From Priapulus caudatus (lineage: Eukaryota; Priapulida; Priapulimorpha; Priapulimorphida; Priapulidae), in contig NW_014577313.1 of assembly GCF_000485595.1 (NCBI RefSeq), forward strand, positions 287,314 to 324,691: 37,378 bases of DNA, given 5' to 3'. Shown here one piece after another: positions 18,662 through 29,525 of this stretch (positions are counted from its first letter, which is position 1; each line of letters starts with the position of its first letter). A program made the position numbers and the translations under genes. Under the pieces are notes generated by a model. The model did not search any database. It was not told where the DNA came from and saw only the letters and a program-made list of their open reading frames with translations.

Positions 18662-18888
18662 AGGGTTTACACTTCCACTTTATGTTGGCAAATTGGCAAG
18701 TTGGACCAATTTCGCAATTCGGCAACTCCGAGTTGGCGAAAATAGAACATGTTCTAATCTCCCAACTAGTTGCTATCGATCGGTTGGTCGCACAACTTTT
18801 GCGTTTACACTGCCGATTATCGGTTATATAGTTGGGAAGTTGGTCCAATTCGCCTAATCGCCAACACAAAGTCGGTAGTGTAAACCCT
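18662..18888. mobile_element. 227-bp MITE with AGGGTTTACACT ends, copy 1
   Basis: Left end AGGGTTTACACTTCC, right end GGTAGTGTAAACCCT, continuing inward as inverted CTTTATGTTGGC and GCCAACACAAAG. The interior is rich in AAGTTGG/CCAACT short repeats. No ORF. The family is not assigned because I could not define a target duplication. The second copy is at 28267-28493. Confidence 0.7.
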
Positions 18889-19084
18889 TTATGCTCACCC
18901 GTTCAACTTATTGGTGTAGCCTTCATTCTTGCAATCTTCCATCTCAATATACTGTTTATCGCTAACTTTATAGCTCGATGGCATAGATTGATGAGTTTGT
19001 CTAACCCACATGTGTTAATGGCAGTGGATCTGCATCCCCATAGAGATGTCCCAAGCCTCCACTCCACATGTCTTTCAATCTCAA

Positions 19085-19361
19085 CCATTGTTCTTGCAAT
19101 TTTCAATCGATCTTCTTTCTCACAATCTTTCAAGCTCAAACCTTCAAACTCAATCTTCATTCTTGCAATCTTCAAACTCAATCTTTGTTCCTGCAATCTT
19201 CAATCTTGCAATCTTCAAACTCAATCTTCGTTCCTGCTATCTTCTTTCTTACAATCCTCAAACTCAATCTTCGTTCATGCAATCTTCATTCTTACAATCT
19301 TCAAACGATCTTCGTTTCGATCTTCGTTCCTGCAATCTTCAATCTCAATCTTCATTCTTGC
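19085..19361. repeat. CAATCTTCAAACTCAATCTTC minisatellite
   Basis: Units of about 28 bp (CTTGCAATCTTCAAACTC followed by AATCTTCGTTC, variable) in tandem through the last AP3B intron up to the exon 19 acceptor CTTGCAG. Many units contain a TTC(C/T)TGCAA or TCTTGCAATC run resembling the acceptor. Long open frames reading through are artefacts. Confidence 0.8.
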
Positions 19362-19363
19362 AG

Positions 19364-19704
19364 CCAAGCTGAAGGGCATGAACGAGAACACGGGCAGCGC
19401 GGCCCTGCCCCCTGCGGCAGCTGCGGCAGCAGCAGCAGCGAGCGGTAGGGAGGCAGGTGGAGGAGGCAGCGAGGCGTGGCTGCGGCAGCGCGTCTACGAC
19501 GTTGCCAACCTCGCGCCCGTCCCTGCCCCCGACCTCTCGACGCTGCACTTTGCCGCGCGCACGCGCGCCTCGCACGCCTTCGTGCTCGTCTCCGTGCGCG
19601 TCGCCGACGGCAACGCTGCCGCCTCCGTCGTCGTGCACTGCGAGAAGATGGTCGTCGGATCGATGCTGCTGAAGGAGATAACGAAGTCGTTATGCGCCGC
19701 GTGA
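19364..19704 (+). CDS. AP3B: AP3B exon 19, copy 1 (ear C-terminus and stop)
   Basis: Encodes (A)KLKGMNENTGSAALPP, an Ala-rich run, a Gly/Glu segment, RQRVYDVANLAPVPAP, LHFAARTRASHAFVLVS, VHCEKMVVGSMLLKEITK and SLCAA, then TGA at 19702-19704. The GMNE-[TN]-[ST] motif, the V-x-[NV]-V-A-N-[VL] motif and the final E-K-x-V-[IV]-G-S-x-LL-[RK]-E-[IL] motif identify the AP-3 beta C-terminus. The Ala- and Gly-rich insert is not typical. GC content is much higher than in neighbouring introns. Confidence 0.94.
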
Positions 19705-19789
19705 TCGTCGTGCGGGATGCGGCGGGGAGGGGGGGGGGTCGAGGTCCCGGAAGCCGAGAAGGAATTGTGCGGACGACAGGGGGTTGTCT

Positions 19790-19895
19790 TGGATGCTGCG
19801 GAGTCATTCCTGATGCTGGGAAGGCATCCTAGATGCTGGGAACTCGTCCCTGATGCTGGCAAGAGATTCTGGATGCTGGAAAGAGATCCCGGATG
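19790..19895. repeat. GATGCTGGGAA minisatellite in the 3' flank
   Basis: Units of about 20 bp (GGATGCTGGGAAG-type with CATCCT, ATTCCT or GATCCC variants). Copy 2 (29395-29525) has one extra unit of about 24 bp. It lies just after the AP3B stop codon, probably in the 3'UTR. No clear AATAAA is seen close by. Confidence 0.7.
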
Positions 19896-20070
19896 CTGAG
19901 TCCAATTGCAATTTTGTGTGGGAACGGATCGGGCCCGCTTTTCTGCAGTCCTGCGTTGTCTGTGCAGAAGGAGCTGCCGCGCGTTCGTTCGTGGCGCCGA
20001 ACGCATGAGAGGTGCTTTCCTCCTCCCTGTGTGGCTTGTAGTGTAATCAGTCAGGCAATGGAACACGCGC

Positions 20071-20275
20071 AGCGGGTGAGTGATCACAGGTGAGATGGGG
20101 TGTGGCGGGTGAGTGATCACAGGTGAGACGGGGTGTGGCGGGTTAGTGATTACAGGTGAGACGGGGTGTGGCGGGTGAGTGATCACAGGTGAGACGGGGT
20201 GTGGCGGGTGAGTGATTACAGGTGAGACGGGGTGTGGCGGGTGAGTGATCACAGGTGAGACAGATGAGTGTGGCA
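20071..20275 (+). repeat. GTGAGTGATCACAGG minisatellite (33-34 bp)
   Basis: Five to six units of GTGAGTGATCACAGGTGAGACGGGGTGTGGCGG. Each unit holds GGTGAGT and CAGGTGAG, strong matches to the 5' splice-site consensus. It abuts the end of hinge/ear copy 1 at 20070. A noisy relative occupies about 33300-33960, directly after AP3B exon 7. Confidence 0.85.
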
Positions 20276-20438
20276 GATGAGTGTCCCGGAGAGAGTCACC
20301 CTCACCCCCTCTACCAGCTTATTTTCACCGTGACCCTTTCTACCAGCTTATCCTTGCCCTCACCCTCCACTAGCTCACCCTTACATTGCACTAGCCCACC
20401 CTCACTCTCACTCAAACAACCCGTATTGTTTCTTGCAG

Positions 20439-20493
20439 GGAGATTCAGTCGGTCGTGCTCAGTAACATCGCTACCATGACGACGACTCGCAAG
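20439..20493 (+). CDS. AP3B: AP3B exon 8, clean copy
   Basis: 55 nt: completes an Arg codon, then EIQSVVLSNIATMTTTRK. This matches the trunk segment before the MFEPYLKSF helix. Acceptor TTTCTTGCAG, donor AAG|GTGAGA, phase 0. In protein order it belongs between exon 7 (32.7-33.0 kb) and exon 9, upstream of the hinge, but it lies after hinge/ear copy 1. A damaged duplicate is at 34131-34190. Confidence 0.9.
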
Positions 20494-22702
20494 GTGAGAG
20501 CAGCTTCAGTTTCACACGCCGTGTCACGTCGTCGCTCGCTCGCGCGCGCGAGAGCTACGCGCGCAGGGGCCAGCAGCGGCGAGAGGCGTTTGCGCGTAGA
20601 GGGCAGCAGCGGTAGCGCCCCCTGCTCTCGTCGCACGCTCGGCCCCGGCCACGCGCGTTGTTGCGCATTCCGTCTCTAACACCCTCTGGCATTTCAGGAA
20701 TCGCAGGCAGGTAGTAGCAGCAGCGCAAACACACGCGTGTACATGGTAAGCAGACTCGTAAACGACGACGCAGCATCGTCCGGCGGCAGGCATAACAAAC
20801 ACGTAGATTGGCTGCTGGGTTCCGTAGTGGCGAGCATTGTGTTCGCCATCTCCTTCGCTCTCTCCTTCTCCTCGACGATACGCTATTCTATCTAGCCATG
20901 TGTGAGTCTGCTGCTAACTGTCGTGTCCACTGTACTCGTCGTCGCCACGGTAACCACCCCCAGCGTGACTCCGGCGTATGACCGCAGAGTTCGCTCGCTC
21001 GTGGCGAGAAATTAACATGGGCATACCTATCGTGAAATCTAATGCTTTAACATGTAGCGCGTAGTAGGAGCACCAGTAGTAGGCAGTAGAAGTAGGTGTA
21101 CACATAACCAGCAAGCACTTCCAGCTTCTGATAACCCTCGATTAATTCTTATCCGTAACACGAGTGGCAAGCGCGGGTTGAGCCGGCTATAAGAGGTGGG
21201 GGGGTTTGTGGTGTAGGGTTTCTTCCTCGTGTTCTCGGTGCGCTGTGGGTTCGTACGTGCGACGATATGGTGCGACGCTATTGAACTACGTCCCCTCCCA
21301 TCTTCCCTCCCGTTGTATATGTTATTGTCTGGCCCCTGTCTTATTGGTCCCTCCTTACTTACTGTGGCATTTCAAAATCTGACTGATTTGCAATGAACTG
21401 CAGTGGTTGTCCTTACTTACTGTGGCACTTCAAAATCTGACTGCTGTCCACTGCAATGAATTGCAGTGGTTGTCCTTCCAATAAATACCGTTTTTGTATT
21501 ACCGTGTCCCTTGCTCACCCACATAAAAGTGTTGATGAAAAGTATTTTGCCCCGATCACCCTTCTTTGGAGGTAGCGTTGGAGTGGATTGCCACGGTGAT
21601 GCTCCAACTTGCATTGTGCCCCAAGGTTTCTGTTTAAATCGAAGGTAAAACTTGCCGTGCCCTTAAATAATTCAAATTTGACCCCCTGAGCTGAGACGTG
21701 TGTGGTTGTATGTGAGACATCGTCAACTCTTCCATCGCCATGTAGTCTCACGTGCGCAACGCACGCATGCACGCATGCAGCGGTCGCACGCGGGATTCTA
21801 GTCCACCTCATGAGCGGACTGTGGTTGCACGCGGGGAAGCACGTGGTTGAACCAAACACTGTCAACACTCGATACTAACACTGCGTCTTTGGTGGTTGGC
21901 TATGTGTGTATTTGTGTGTGGGTGTGTGTGTGTTTGTGCGTGCGTGCGTGCGTGCGTGCGTGAGTGCGTGCGTGCGTGCGTGTGTAGTCACAGGGTATGT
22001 TCGTACTGTCTCGTATATGTTTTCATTGAGTATTGGCATCAACAGTTTATGTCAGACAGCATACATCTAGGATCATTCTGATCTAGTCAATCATTGATGA
22101 AACAGTAACGTACTATTAATGTATGTCATTTGAGCCCGTGATATTTCAATTAAATGTAATGTATCTATGCTATCTATGCATATATATAAGTATATGTATT
22201 TGTACATGTATATGTATGTATGTATGCTTATGTGTGTGTGTGTGTGTGTGTGTCTACGTGCGTGTGCTTATACATTATGTATGTATGCTTATCCTATGTA
22301 TAAATAAGTGTAAAATCTGCTATTGCTAAAGGTAAGTCTGGAATAATACCTTAGATAATGTAACATGCATCGGTACTATGTAACTAGTCACTCTTATGTA
22401 TCCCACGGGGCAAACATCTCACATGTTATCAACATGTTATGGCATAACCCGTACATTACAATATAGCAATACCATTACATAACCTTGGCATATTATAAAC
22501 ACCCCAGTGTCTACTGTATGGAGAGAATCACTGTGGAAACCATGGTAACAGCTGAAACCATGGAAACGTCGCCACAGAACATGTTCTTTCTGAGGTTGTG
22601 TCGGCAGTAACCGTGGTAACTGTGGCTACGTTGATGAAAAGCAGGTCGTTGCTGCGCTTGTGTGCGGTGCTATCTGTGGTAACCATGGCGACGCCGTTGC
22701 AG
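20494..22702. other. Intron between exons 8 and 9, no gene seen
   Basis: No coding segment recognised. It contains an imperfect 60-bp tandem duplication (TCCTTACTTACTGTGGCA units at about 21352 and 21412), a GTGT/GCGTGCGTGC run at 21905-21985 and a TATGTATG/GTGTGTGT run at 22185-22260. A noisy version of the whole interval occurs at about 34191-36556. Confidence 0.65.
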
Positions 22703-22796
22703 AGCATGTTTGAGCCGTACCTGAAGAGCTTCTTTGTGCGGCCGATGGATCCGACCCACATCAAGCTGCTGAAGCTGGAGATTCTAACGAACCTAC
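22703..22796 (+). CDS. AP3B: AP3B exon 9, clean but truncated by a junction
   Basis: Encodes SMFEPYLKSFFVRPMD, then PTHIKLLKLEILTNL. This is the very conserved trunk helix pair of AP-3 beta. Acceptor GTTGCAG; phase 0 from exon 8. It should continue into an NEAN/TKAS-type segment and LREF; instead, after AACCTA the sequence jumps into the CACGCACGCACA repeat that begins hinge/ear copy 2. No donor is present, so the exon is broken. Confidence 0.9.
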
Positions 22797-22839
22797 TTTG
22801 ACTCACGCACGCACACGCACACACACACACACATGCGGA

Positions 22840-23098
22840 GAGACCAGTTCCAGCTCCTGCACACATACATTACCAATTGTTGCATCTTTCTCTCTTTCTC
22901 TCACGCACACACGCACAGAGAGAGACCAGATCCAGCTCCTGCACACATACATTAGCAATCGTTGCATCTTTCTCTCTTTCTCGCTCCCACGCACACACAT
23001 ACATTACAAATCATCACATCTTTCTGTCTTTCTCACACACGCACACATACGTTAACAAGGATTGCATCTTGCTCTGTTTCTCTCTCCCACACGCACAG
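22840..23098 (+). repeat. Exon 12 acceptor minisatellite, copy 2
   Basis: Same array as 13245-13505. The first decoy reads AGAGACCAGTTCCAGCTCC here but AGAGACCAGATCCAGCTCC in copy 1, so one copy matches the real exon start more closely. Confidence 0.7.
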
Positions 23099-23311
23099 AG
23101 AGAGACCAGTTCCAGCTCGGCACACTCTCTCACTTCAACAACGCGAAGGCGAGTGGCTACCAGGAGCTTCCGGACTGGCCGGCGACGGCCGCCGATCCGT
23201 CGGTGCGTAACGTCGAGGTGCCGATGCCGTGGTCTGACCCAACCGTCAAGTCGAAGAAGACGACGAAGAAGAAGCAGTCGTTCTACTCGGACAGCGAGCA
23301 TTCGTCCGAAG
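23099..23311 (+). CDS. AP3B: AP3B exon 12, copy 2
   Basis: Same protein as 13506-13718 ([14 protein letters not shown] to DSEHSSE). One silent difference is in the Asp-Pro-Thr codons (CCCAAC versus CCGACC in copy 1). Splice sites intact, phase 1 end. Confidence 0.94.
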
Positions 23312-23338
23312 GTACGAGCGCACGGCACACCCCACATA

Positions 23339-23340
<2 letters not shown>

Positions 23341-23373
<33 letters not shown>

Positions 23374-23560
23374 GTGCTCTCTCTCACGCGCTCTCCCTTT
23401 CGCGCGTGCTCTCTCTCGCGCTCTCACACGCGATCTTTCTCGTGCGCCCTCTCTCTCGCACGCGCTCTGTCTCACGCTCGCTCCCTCTCGCACGCGCTCC
23501 CTCTCGCATGCGCTCTCTCTCGCGCTCGCTCTATCTCTCTCTTGCGCGCTCTTTCTCGGC
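23341..23560. repeat. (CT)n / CGCGCTCTC tract, copy 2
   Basis: Equivalent of 13741-13965 with different unit counts. It begins with a longer pure TC run. Confidence 0.85.
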
Positions 23561-24146
23561 TAGAAAAGTGACAAATGTTAGTCGTTGAACTGCAAAAAAT
23601 CGATCAGATTGATCAGAGAACATGCTGCACAGTGTCACGCTCGCGATCTCACTCTTGCTGTCTGTCAGCTAGTAAGCTAATGAATTCAGTCCAAGTCGAT
23701 GAAGTTTAATGAATGAGTCGACCTGAAGATTTCAATAGTTGAACATGAAGCAGTTAGCTGATCACGTGCGGTATCTAATTTATCGATTGGAACACAAACG
23801 CAGTAACTTGTCTGGTATAGAATGGGCACCTGTCTATTAAGGATGCTTGGCCTTTCGCTTGAGCCACAGTTATGCAGTGAAACCATCTCTATAGAACAGA
23901 CACCTATTTATATAGGACACTTTAAAGGTGTTTCCTACGAGCGACCATTATGCACAGGTTTGTCTGTCACTCACTGTGTGTGTTTGACAGATCACTCCAA
24001 GGAAATGCGAAAAGTATGCTTTATAGGCACATGTCTGTTATGTAGAGGTGTTCGCTAATACAGATTGGCGTTTGCAGTTTTACGCGTCCACAATGTGAGC
24101 ACCCGCGTTGTGTTCGTTAACTTGAGTCTGTCTGTATTTTCGTCAG

Positions 24147-24394
24147 ACTCGTCATCTGGCAGCGACTCCGACAGCGATACGAGTGAAGAGTCGGGAAGCG
24201 AGGAGGAGGAGGAGGAGGAAGATGCTGAGGCAGAGGAGGCGGGAAGCAGCAAATCTGGGAAGGATGGAGAGGAGGCGGAGGAGGAGGAAGAGGAGAGCAG
24301 CGAGAGTGACGAATCGTCGAGCGAGGCGGAGGATAGCTCCAGCGAGGAGGAGGAATCTGAGGAGGAGCCTGTAGTCGTGGTGAAGCCCAAGAAG
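24147..24394 (+). CDS. AP3B: AP3B exon 13, copy 2 (acidic hinge)
   Basis: Identical in translation to 14548-14795 (DSSSGSDSDSDTSEES to VVVVKPKK). Acceptor CGTCAG, donor AAG|GTAAAA. Lies inside the segment where the copies appear identical. Confidence 0.93.
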
Positions 24395-24721
24395 GTAAAA
24401 TAATTGAGTGAACTAAAAGATTCCCAAAAGAAATCAGTTACATTTTGAGATCGATCCAAAGCGTTTACCGAGACGAGCTCGACAGCCGATCTGCTGAACT
24501 GCTCATCTGTGTGCATAATTACAGATCTTTTTGTATATATACATAATAACTATTACGAGTGTCCGTATACACCAAGTTGTTCTCAGCGTAGCTAGCACAC
24601 CTACACCTAGTTAGGCCAGCGAGGGCTGCATTTCATTGCTGACTGAAGGCCGGCCTTCCATGCCCGAAATTTCAACAGGGTAACTTGTCCCCATAGTGAC
24701 AATCATTGCTTGCATTTGCAG

Positions 24722-24788
24722 CGACCACCGAAACATGCAAAAGCTCCGAAAAAGGAGGCAGTGGACCTACTGCTGGACCTAGATGATG
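24722..24788 (+). CDS. AP3B: AP3B exon 14, copy 2 (clathrin box)
   Basis: Identical to 15123-15189; carries the LLDLDD clathrin-box-like motif. Phase 1 end. Confidence 0.92.
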
Positions 24789-25247
24789 GTAAGCCACGTT
24801 CTTGAGTACAACTGCTGCCGGGACCCGGGGAGGGGGGGCATGCGGTGGGCAATCAGTCGTGTGATGTCATCATGTTAGCTTGTACAAGGTAGGAGTGGAA
24901 ATTTACACGTTTCCACTTTTCCAGGGTAAACGGGTCTGCTGCCAAAAAAATTGGTGCGATCTTATGGTTGGTCATGCATTACGTCGTCCGTTCTGCGCGT
25001 GCAACTGTTGGCGGTTTACTAGCATATCACATGCAACGTGACACGCTCCGTAGCCTATACATGTATCCTAGCATACATAACATAACATACGTGAGATAGC
25101 CTATGCATCCTAGCATACATAACTTAACATACGTGACTGCGTAACGTATTATACATAATGCAGTGTATGTAACGTAGCATACGTAATGCAGTGTATGTAA
25201 CATAGCATATATAACATACTGTACGGCAATGACACATTATTTTGCAG

Positions 25248-25294
25248 GCAGTGTTACGGCGGTGCAGAAGCAGCAGCAGCAGCAGCAGCAGCAG
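25248..25294 (+). other. Possible 47-nt polyGln cassette (CAG)8, copy 2
   Basis: Identical to 15649-15695, including eight CAG codons. The frame does not continue into exon 15 when it is included. Confidence 0.35.
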
Positions 25295-25572
25295 GTAGTG
25301 GCTTGGTGTGGCAGCAGACCACCCAGGGGCCGTGCGCCCGTTGTGTTTATAGCAGCTTGTGTGTGTGAGAAGTTTCATTGACTCACCGACGAAGCTCTCT
25401 CTCCTGCATGGCATTTACCTCAATAACTCGCTTGCGACACAGATGCATCTTATTCCTCTATGCTATGGAACAATGTTTTGCATCTGCTGCTGCCATGCCT
25501 GCTGTTGCTGCTACTTTGCTCCAGCTACTCTGCCCCAGCTCTATGCTTATGGTTTGACGTTTTGTATTGTAG

Positions 25573-25679
25573 TGCCGAGTGTGGCTGTGTCCCCCTTCCT
25601 GAAGCCAGGTGAAACGTTAACCCCCTCCCTCCTCTCTAGTGGGAGTACATCTGAGAAGACATCAACTATGCAACTAACA
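25573..25679 (+). CDS. AP3B: AP3B exon 15, copy 2 (linker)
   Basis: Identical to 15974-16080; VPSVAVSPFLKPGETLT to STMQLT, donor GTATGT. Confidence 0.82.
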
Positions 25680-26008
25680 GTATGTATTCTGCACAGAGAC
25701 ACGCACACGCTCTGTGGGGGAGCCTGATGCTGAGGCGCGGAGGGTGAGAGATCGCCTGAAATGTGTAATAACAGAAGGGCTTCAGTAGCGGTTCTCCTTA
25801 ACCCTGCCCCGCTACTACCCCTCCCATGTTCCTATTATGTGACCCTTTCCCTACCCGCTTCTCTCCCCCACCACCTGTCTTCCTGTTGCATAACCATCCC
25901 CCTGCTCGCTCTCTTTCTACTGTGCTGTTGCCAATACATTCATCAGCTCTCTTTTTTTATGCTATCGCCATCTCTCTTCCTAGCCCCCTCTCTCTCTTTC
26001 TTTCTTTG

Positions 26009-26039
<31 letters not shown>

Positions 26040-26528
26040 GTCTCTGCCTCTCTCTCTCTCTCTCAGTCATCTATTTGCATCGTACGAAGACTAGTGAATG
26101 CTGCATTACTGTGCGATATACCTGTACGTTTGCAATGCTATTTTATTTAGTATTAGAAAGGTTAGTTCTCTTTACAACATATGGAATAACATCTAACCAG
26201 AGAGACTGGTTTGCGAACAATGTTTTGAAAATGTTCACTACTGGATGCTCGATTCGAACTAACAATAGTAGTAACAGCGCATAACAACGATAACGGCGGC
26301 AGTTACAGCGCGATCACGTAGACTAAAACGTCACGATGTTCAACAAAGACTACGACGTTCCTAACACAACCTCAACACTATTGCATATGTTTCCTCAACA
26401 ACACTATTGCATCTATCAGATTTTTTTGCCACGAAAAAAGACTGTGTTTAGTGTACGTATTTGCATTTGAATTACATCCAATAAAGATTTAATAAAAATA
26501 ATAATAATGTTGCGAACGTCGTCACTAG

Positions 26529-26717
26529 GTGACAGCACCAGCGCACGTGCCGACGCGAACGCACGAGCTGCTGAATCGGATGGCAGGCGCGGGTCTGTCG
26601 GTGAGCTACCGGTTCACGCGCGGGGAGAACATTTACTCTGCCAGCATGGTGACAGTCGAACTGACGCTAACAAACCACAGTGACAATGACATCAAGAAGA
26701 TCTCACTGAGCCAGAAG
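26529..26717 (+). CDS. AP3B: AP3B exon 16, copy 2 (ear)
   Basis: Identical protein to 16930-17118 (VTAPAHVPTRTHELLNRM to LSQK), phase 0 to 0. Confidence 0.94.
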
Positions 26718-26982
26718 GTAAGCGTGTGCACCTGTTGATGGCAGCTGATTTATGAGTGACCTGGTGACGCTCATGTGTGTGCGTGTGCGTGTGCGTGTGC
26801 GTGTGCGTGTGTGTGTGTGTATATTTTATTATTCTCATACATTTTATTATTTGATTGTCTTGAGAATTAATTGTATGGTGTTGGTCGGTGCAGCGATGAA
26901 GTATATTTTTGTGATGCACGTTAGACGTTTGTAATAGTTTCGTGAAGCCAATATGCAATAGTTTCATCCTGCACAATTGCAG

Positions 26983-27025
26983 AAATCATCACCAGGAATG
27001 GAGTTGAAAAGCTTTCCTGAAATCG
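26983..27025 (+). CDS. AP3B: AP3B exon 17, copy 2 (43-nt microexon)
   Basis: Same KSSPGMELKSFPEI segment as 17377-17419. The intron before it has a 7-bp insertion and other differences from copy 1 (near 26920-26950). Confidence 0.9.
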
Positions 27026-27752
27026 GTGAGTCTGTGAACTGAGTGTGAGTGAGAGTGTGTTGGCATGTATTGTAGTATCTCCTCTAATGGACAAGATAGG
27101 CTCCTGAGGCTTCTGTACACTGAGCAAATCATTCATTACCAGCACATTGATTATGTAGCATGATTAGGGTGTCACTCACCCAAGGGCTGTTGTCAGAAAA
27201 ATTGTGGCTCTATGATAACGATTCGTACAGTGGTCGCTGCTTTATTGAGACTGTTTGGAAACAATGGAAATGAACCAATTTTCAGTCGCACGTGCATGTC
27301 CACTTGTACCTCATGCGATCATCTGTACACACAAGTTTATCCATTAAAATGTTTTCTGAGGTCATTATGTCAAGAATCGACTAAAAAGCTGAGAATTGTC
27401 AGTTTGTTTTTAAGTTTAGGATCGTTTTACAAAGTTCACTGAAGAAAAGAAGTTTGTTCTGCAGAAAATATCCCATTTAACCGAGTTCGTGTCCCCTTTT
27501 ATCTGATTATAATAGCATGCATACGGTTCGTTTTTCAAAAACGTTGTTTAAGCAATGTGTGGCTTTAAATACAAAGTCCGATAAATCAGAGACCAATGGT
27601 ATAATTATTACATATCAAAACAACGATGGCTGCCGTGGACAAACCGCACAAGGACGAACAATGGGATCACTAATGATTCTTCATTTACGTATCGAGCCAT
27701 GTAGTAACATGATACAATATTAAATAATATGCGACAGCAACACAGTCTGAAC

Positions 27753-27914
27753 CAGTGCTTCTTAAATTGGTGAGTGGTTTACCCAAGGGTGAATGAAATT
27801 ATTTTGGGATGAATGAAACTTACCAAAAACACAAGGAAATTAAGCCGCGGGTGAATGAAATTTTGTGATAAAGACTCGACGATGAATGACACTGAAATAG
27901 TTTAAGAAGCACTG
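27753..27914. mobile_element. 162-bp hAT-type MITE, copy 2
   Basis: Same element, ends and flanking GTCTGAAC / GTCTAAAC as 18148-18309, so the insertion predates the split between the two copies. Confidence 0.8.
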
Positions 27915-27974
27915 GTCTAAACTACTTACGCAACAGACCAATCACGGCCGTGCGTGCGCGCTTGACGTTTACAG

Positions 27975-28160
27975 AGTGCCTGGCCGTCGGCGAATCACGC
28001 AGTGCGACGATCGGCATCGACTACGCCGACACGACGCAGCCGGCTGTGCTCGAGGTCGTCGTCGCGGCAACGGGAAGCCACGCCGTGAGTTTGCCGGCGC
28101 CCGTCGGAGAGCAGCTGCAGCCGATCATCATCACCGACAACGACTTCCGGCTGCAGCAAG
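27975..28160 (+). CDS. AP3B: AP3B exon 18, copy 2 (ear)
   Basis: As 18370-18555, but GESRSATIG instead of GELRSATIG, the only clear amino-acid change I found between the two hinge/ear copies. Splice sites and phases intact. Confidence 0.93.
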
Positions 28161-28266
28161 GTGACGATGCATCCTTATTGAGATGCAACTTTATTGATGC
28201 AGTCGTGTCTTCATTCGAACAATCCTTAGTCTCAATCTTCGGTGGCGGAACCACACCGAGTTAAGT

Positions 28267-28493
28267 AGGGTTTACACTACCACTTTATGTTGGCAAATTG
28301 GCAAGTTGGACCAATTTCGCAATTCGGCAACTCTGAGTTGGCGAAAATAGAACATGTTCTAATCTCCCAACTAGTTGCTATCGATCGGTTGGTCGCACAA
28401 ATTTTGCGTTTACACTGCCGATTGTCGGTTGTATAGTTGGGAAGTTGGTCTAATTCGCCTAATCGCCAACACAAAGTCGGTAGTGTAAACCCT
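28267..28493. mobile_element. 227-bp AGGGTTTACACT MITE, copy 2
   Basis: Second copy of 18662-18888. Its left end reads AGGGTTTACACTACC, a better inverted match to the right end than copy 1. Confidence 0.7.
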
Positions 28494-28689
28494 TTATGCT
28501 CACCCGTTCAACTTATTGGTGTAGCCTTCATTCTTGCAATCTTCCATCTCAATATACTGTTTATCGCTAACTTTATAGCTCGATGGCATAGATTGATGAG
28601 TTTGTCTAACCCACATGTGTTAATGGCAGTGGATCTGCATCCCCATAGAGATGTCCCAAGCCTCCACTCCACATGTCTTTCAATCTCAA

Positions 28690-28966
28690 CCATTGTTCTT
28701 GGAATTTTCAATCGATCTTCTTTCTCACAATCTTTCAAGCTCAAACCTTCAAACTCAATCTTCATTCTTGCAATCTTCAAACTCAATCTTTGTTCCTGCA
28801 ATCTTCAATCTTGCAATCTTCAAACTCAATCTTCGTTCCTGCTATCTTCTTTCTTACAATCCTCAAACTCAATCTTCGTTCATGCAATCTTCATTCTTAC
28901 AATCTTCAAACGATCTTCGTTTCGATCTTCGTTCCTGCAATCTTCAATCTCAATCTTCATTCTTGC
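28690..28966. repeat. CAATCTTCAAACTCAATCTTC minisatellite, copy 2
   Basis: Same unit structure as 19085-19361 in the last intron; almost no differences. Confidence 0.8.
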
Positions 28967-28968
28967 AG

Positions 28969-29309
28969 CCAAGCTGAAGGGCATGAACGAGAACACGGGC
29001 AGCGCGGCCCTGCCCCCTGCGGCAGCTGCGGCAGCAGCAGCAGCGAGCGGTAGGGAGGCAGGTGGAGGAGGCAGCGAGGCGTGGCTGCGGCAGCGCGTCT
29101 ACGACGTTGCCAACCTCGCGCCCGTCCCTGCCCCCGACCTCTCGACGCTGCACTTTGCCGCGCGCACGCGCGCCTCGCACGCCTTCGTGCTCGTCTCCGT
29201 GCGCGTCGCCGACGGCAACGCTGCCGCCTCCGTCGTCGTGCACTGCGAGAAGATGGTCGTCGGATCGATGCTGCTGAAGGAGATAACGAAGTCGTTATGC
29301 GCCGCGTGA
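28969..29309 (+). CDS. AP3B: AP3B exon 19, copy 2 (ear C-terminus and stop)
   Basis: Same translation as 19364-19704, ending SLCAA and TGA at 29307-29309. Copy 2 runs on into the more plausible native 3' flank, so this is the better candidate for the real last exon. Confidence 0.94.
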
Positions 29310-29394
29310 TCGTCGTGCGAGATGCGATGGGGAGGGGGGGGTGGCGAGGTCCCGGAAGCCGAGGAGGAATTGTGCGGACGACAGGGGGTCATCT

Positions 29395-29525
29395 CGGATG
29401 CTGTCGCAGTCCTCCCGGATGCTGCGGAGTCATTCCTGATGCTGGGAAGGCATCCTAGATGCTGGGAACTCGTCCCTGATGTTGGGAAAAGATCCTGGAT
29501 GCTGGGAAGAGATCCCGGATGCTGA
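29395..29525. repeat. GATGCTGGGAA minisatellite, copy 2
   Basis: As 19790-19895 with one extra unit (CGCAGTCCTCCCGGATGCTG region). Confidence 0.7.

Larger units (their letters stand above)
13204..20070. repeat. Hinge/ear block, copy 1 (6.87 kb)
   Basis: Near-identical to 22797-29696. The offset is 9593 at the start, 9599 through 14.0-17.18 kb, 9605-9606 to 19.7 kb and 9626 at the end, so only a few indels separate the copies. Between 14069 and 17185 I saw no difference by eye; outside it there are scattered substitutions and repeat-length changes. Homology ends at GAACACGCGC (20061-20070); here it continues into a minisatellite, in copy 2 into different sequence. Confidence 0.93.

Noticed and set aside
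18832-19363. Upstream part of the 290-codon frame ending in the AP-3 beta C-terminus
   Set aside because: It runs through a MITE and a minisatellite intron that happen to lack stops. The exon acceptor CTTGCAG at 19361-19363 and the phase fit to exon 18 define the true start at 19364.
19352-20252. Antisense Pro/His/Arg-rich frames over exon 19 and the GTGAGT minisatellite
   Set aside because: Shadows of a GC-rich exon and of a tandem repeat; no family similarity.
20071-20275. CRISPR-like direct repeats
   Set aside because: Head-to-tail 33-34-bp units with no unique spacers, in an animal intron: an ordinary minisatellite.
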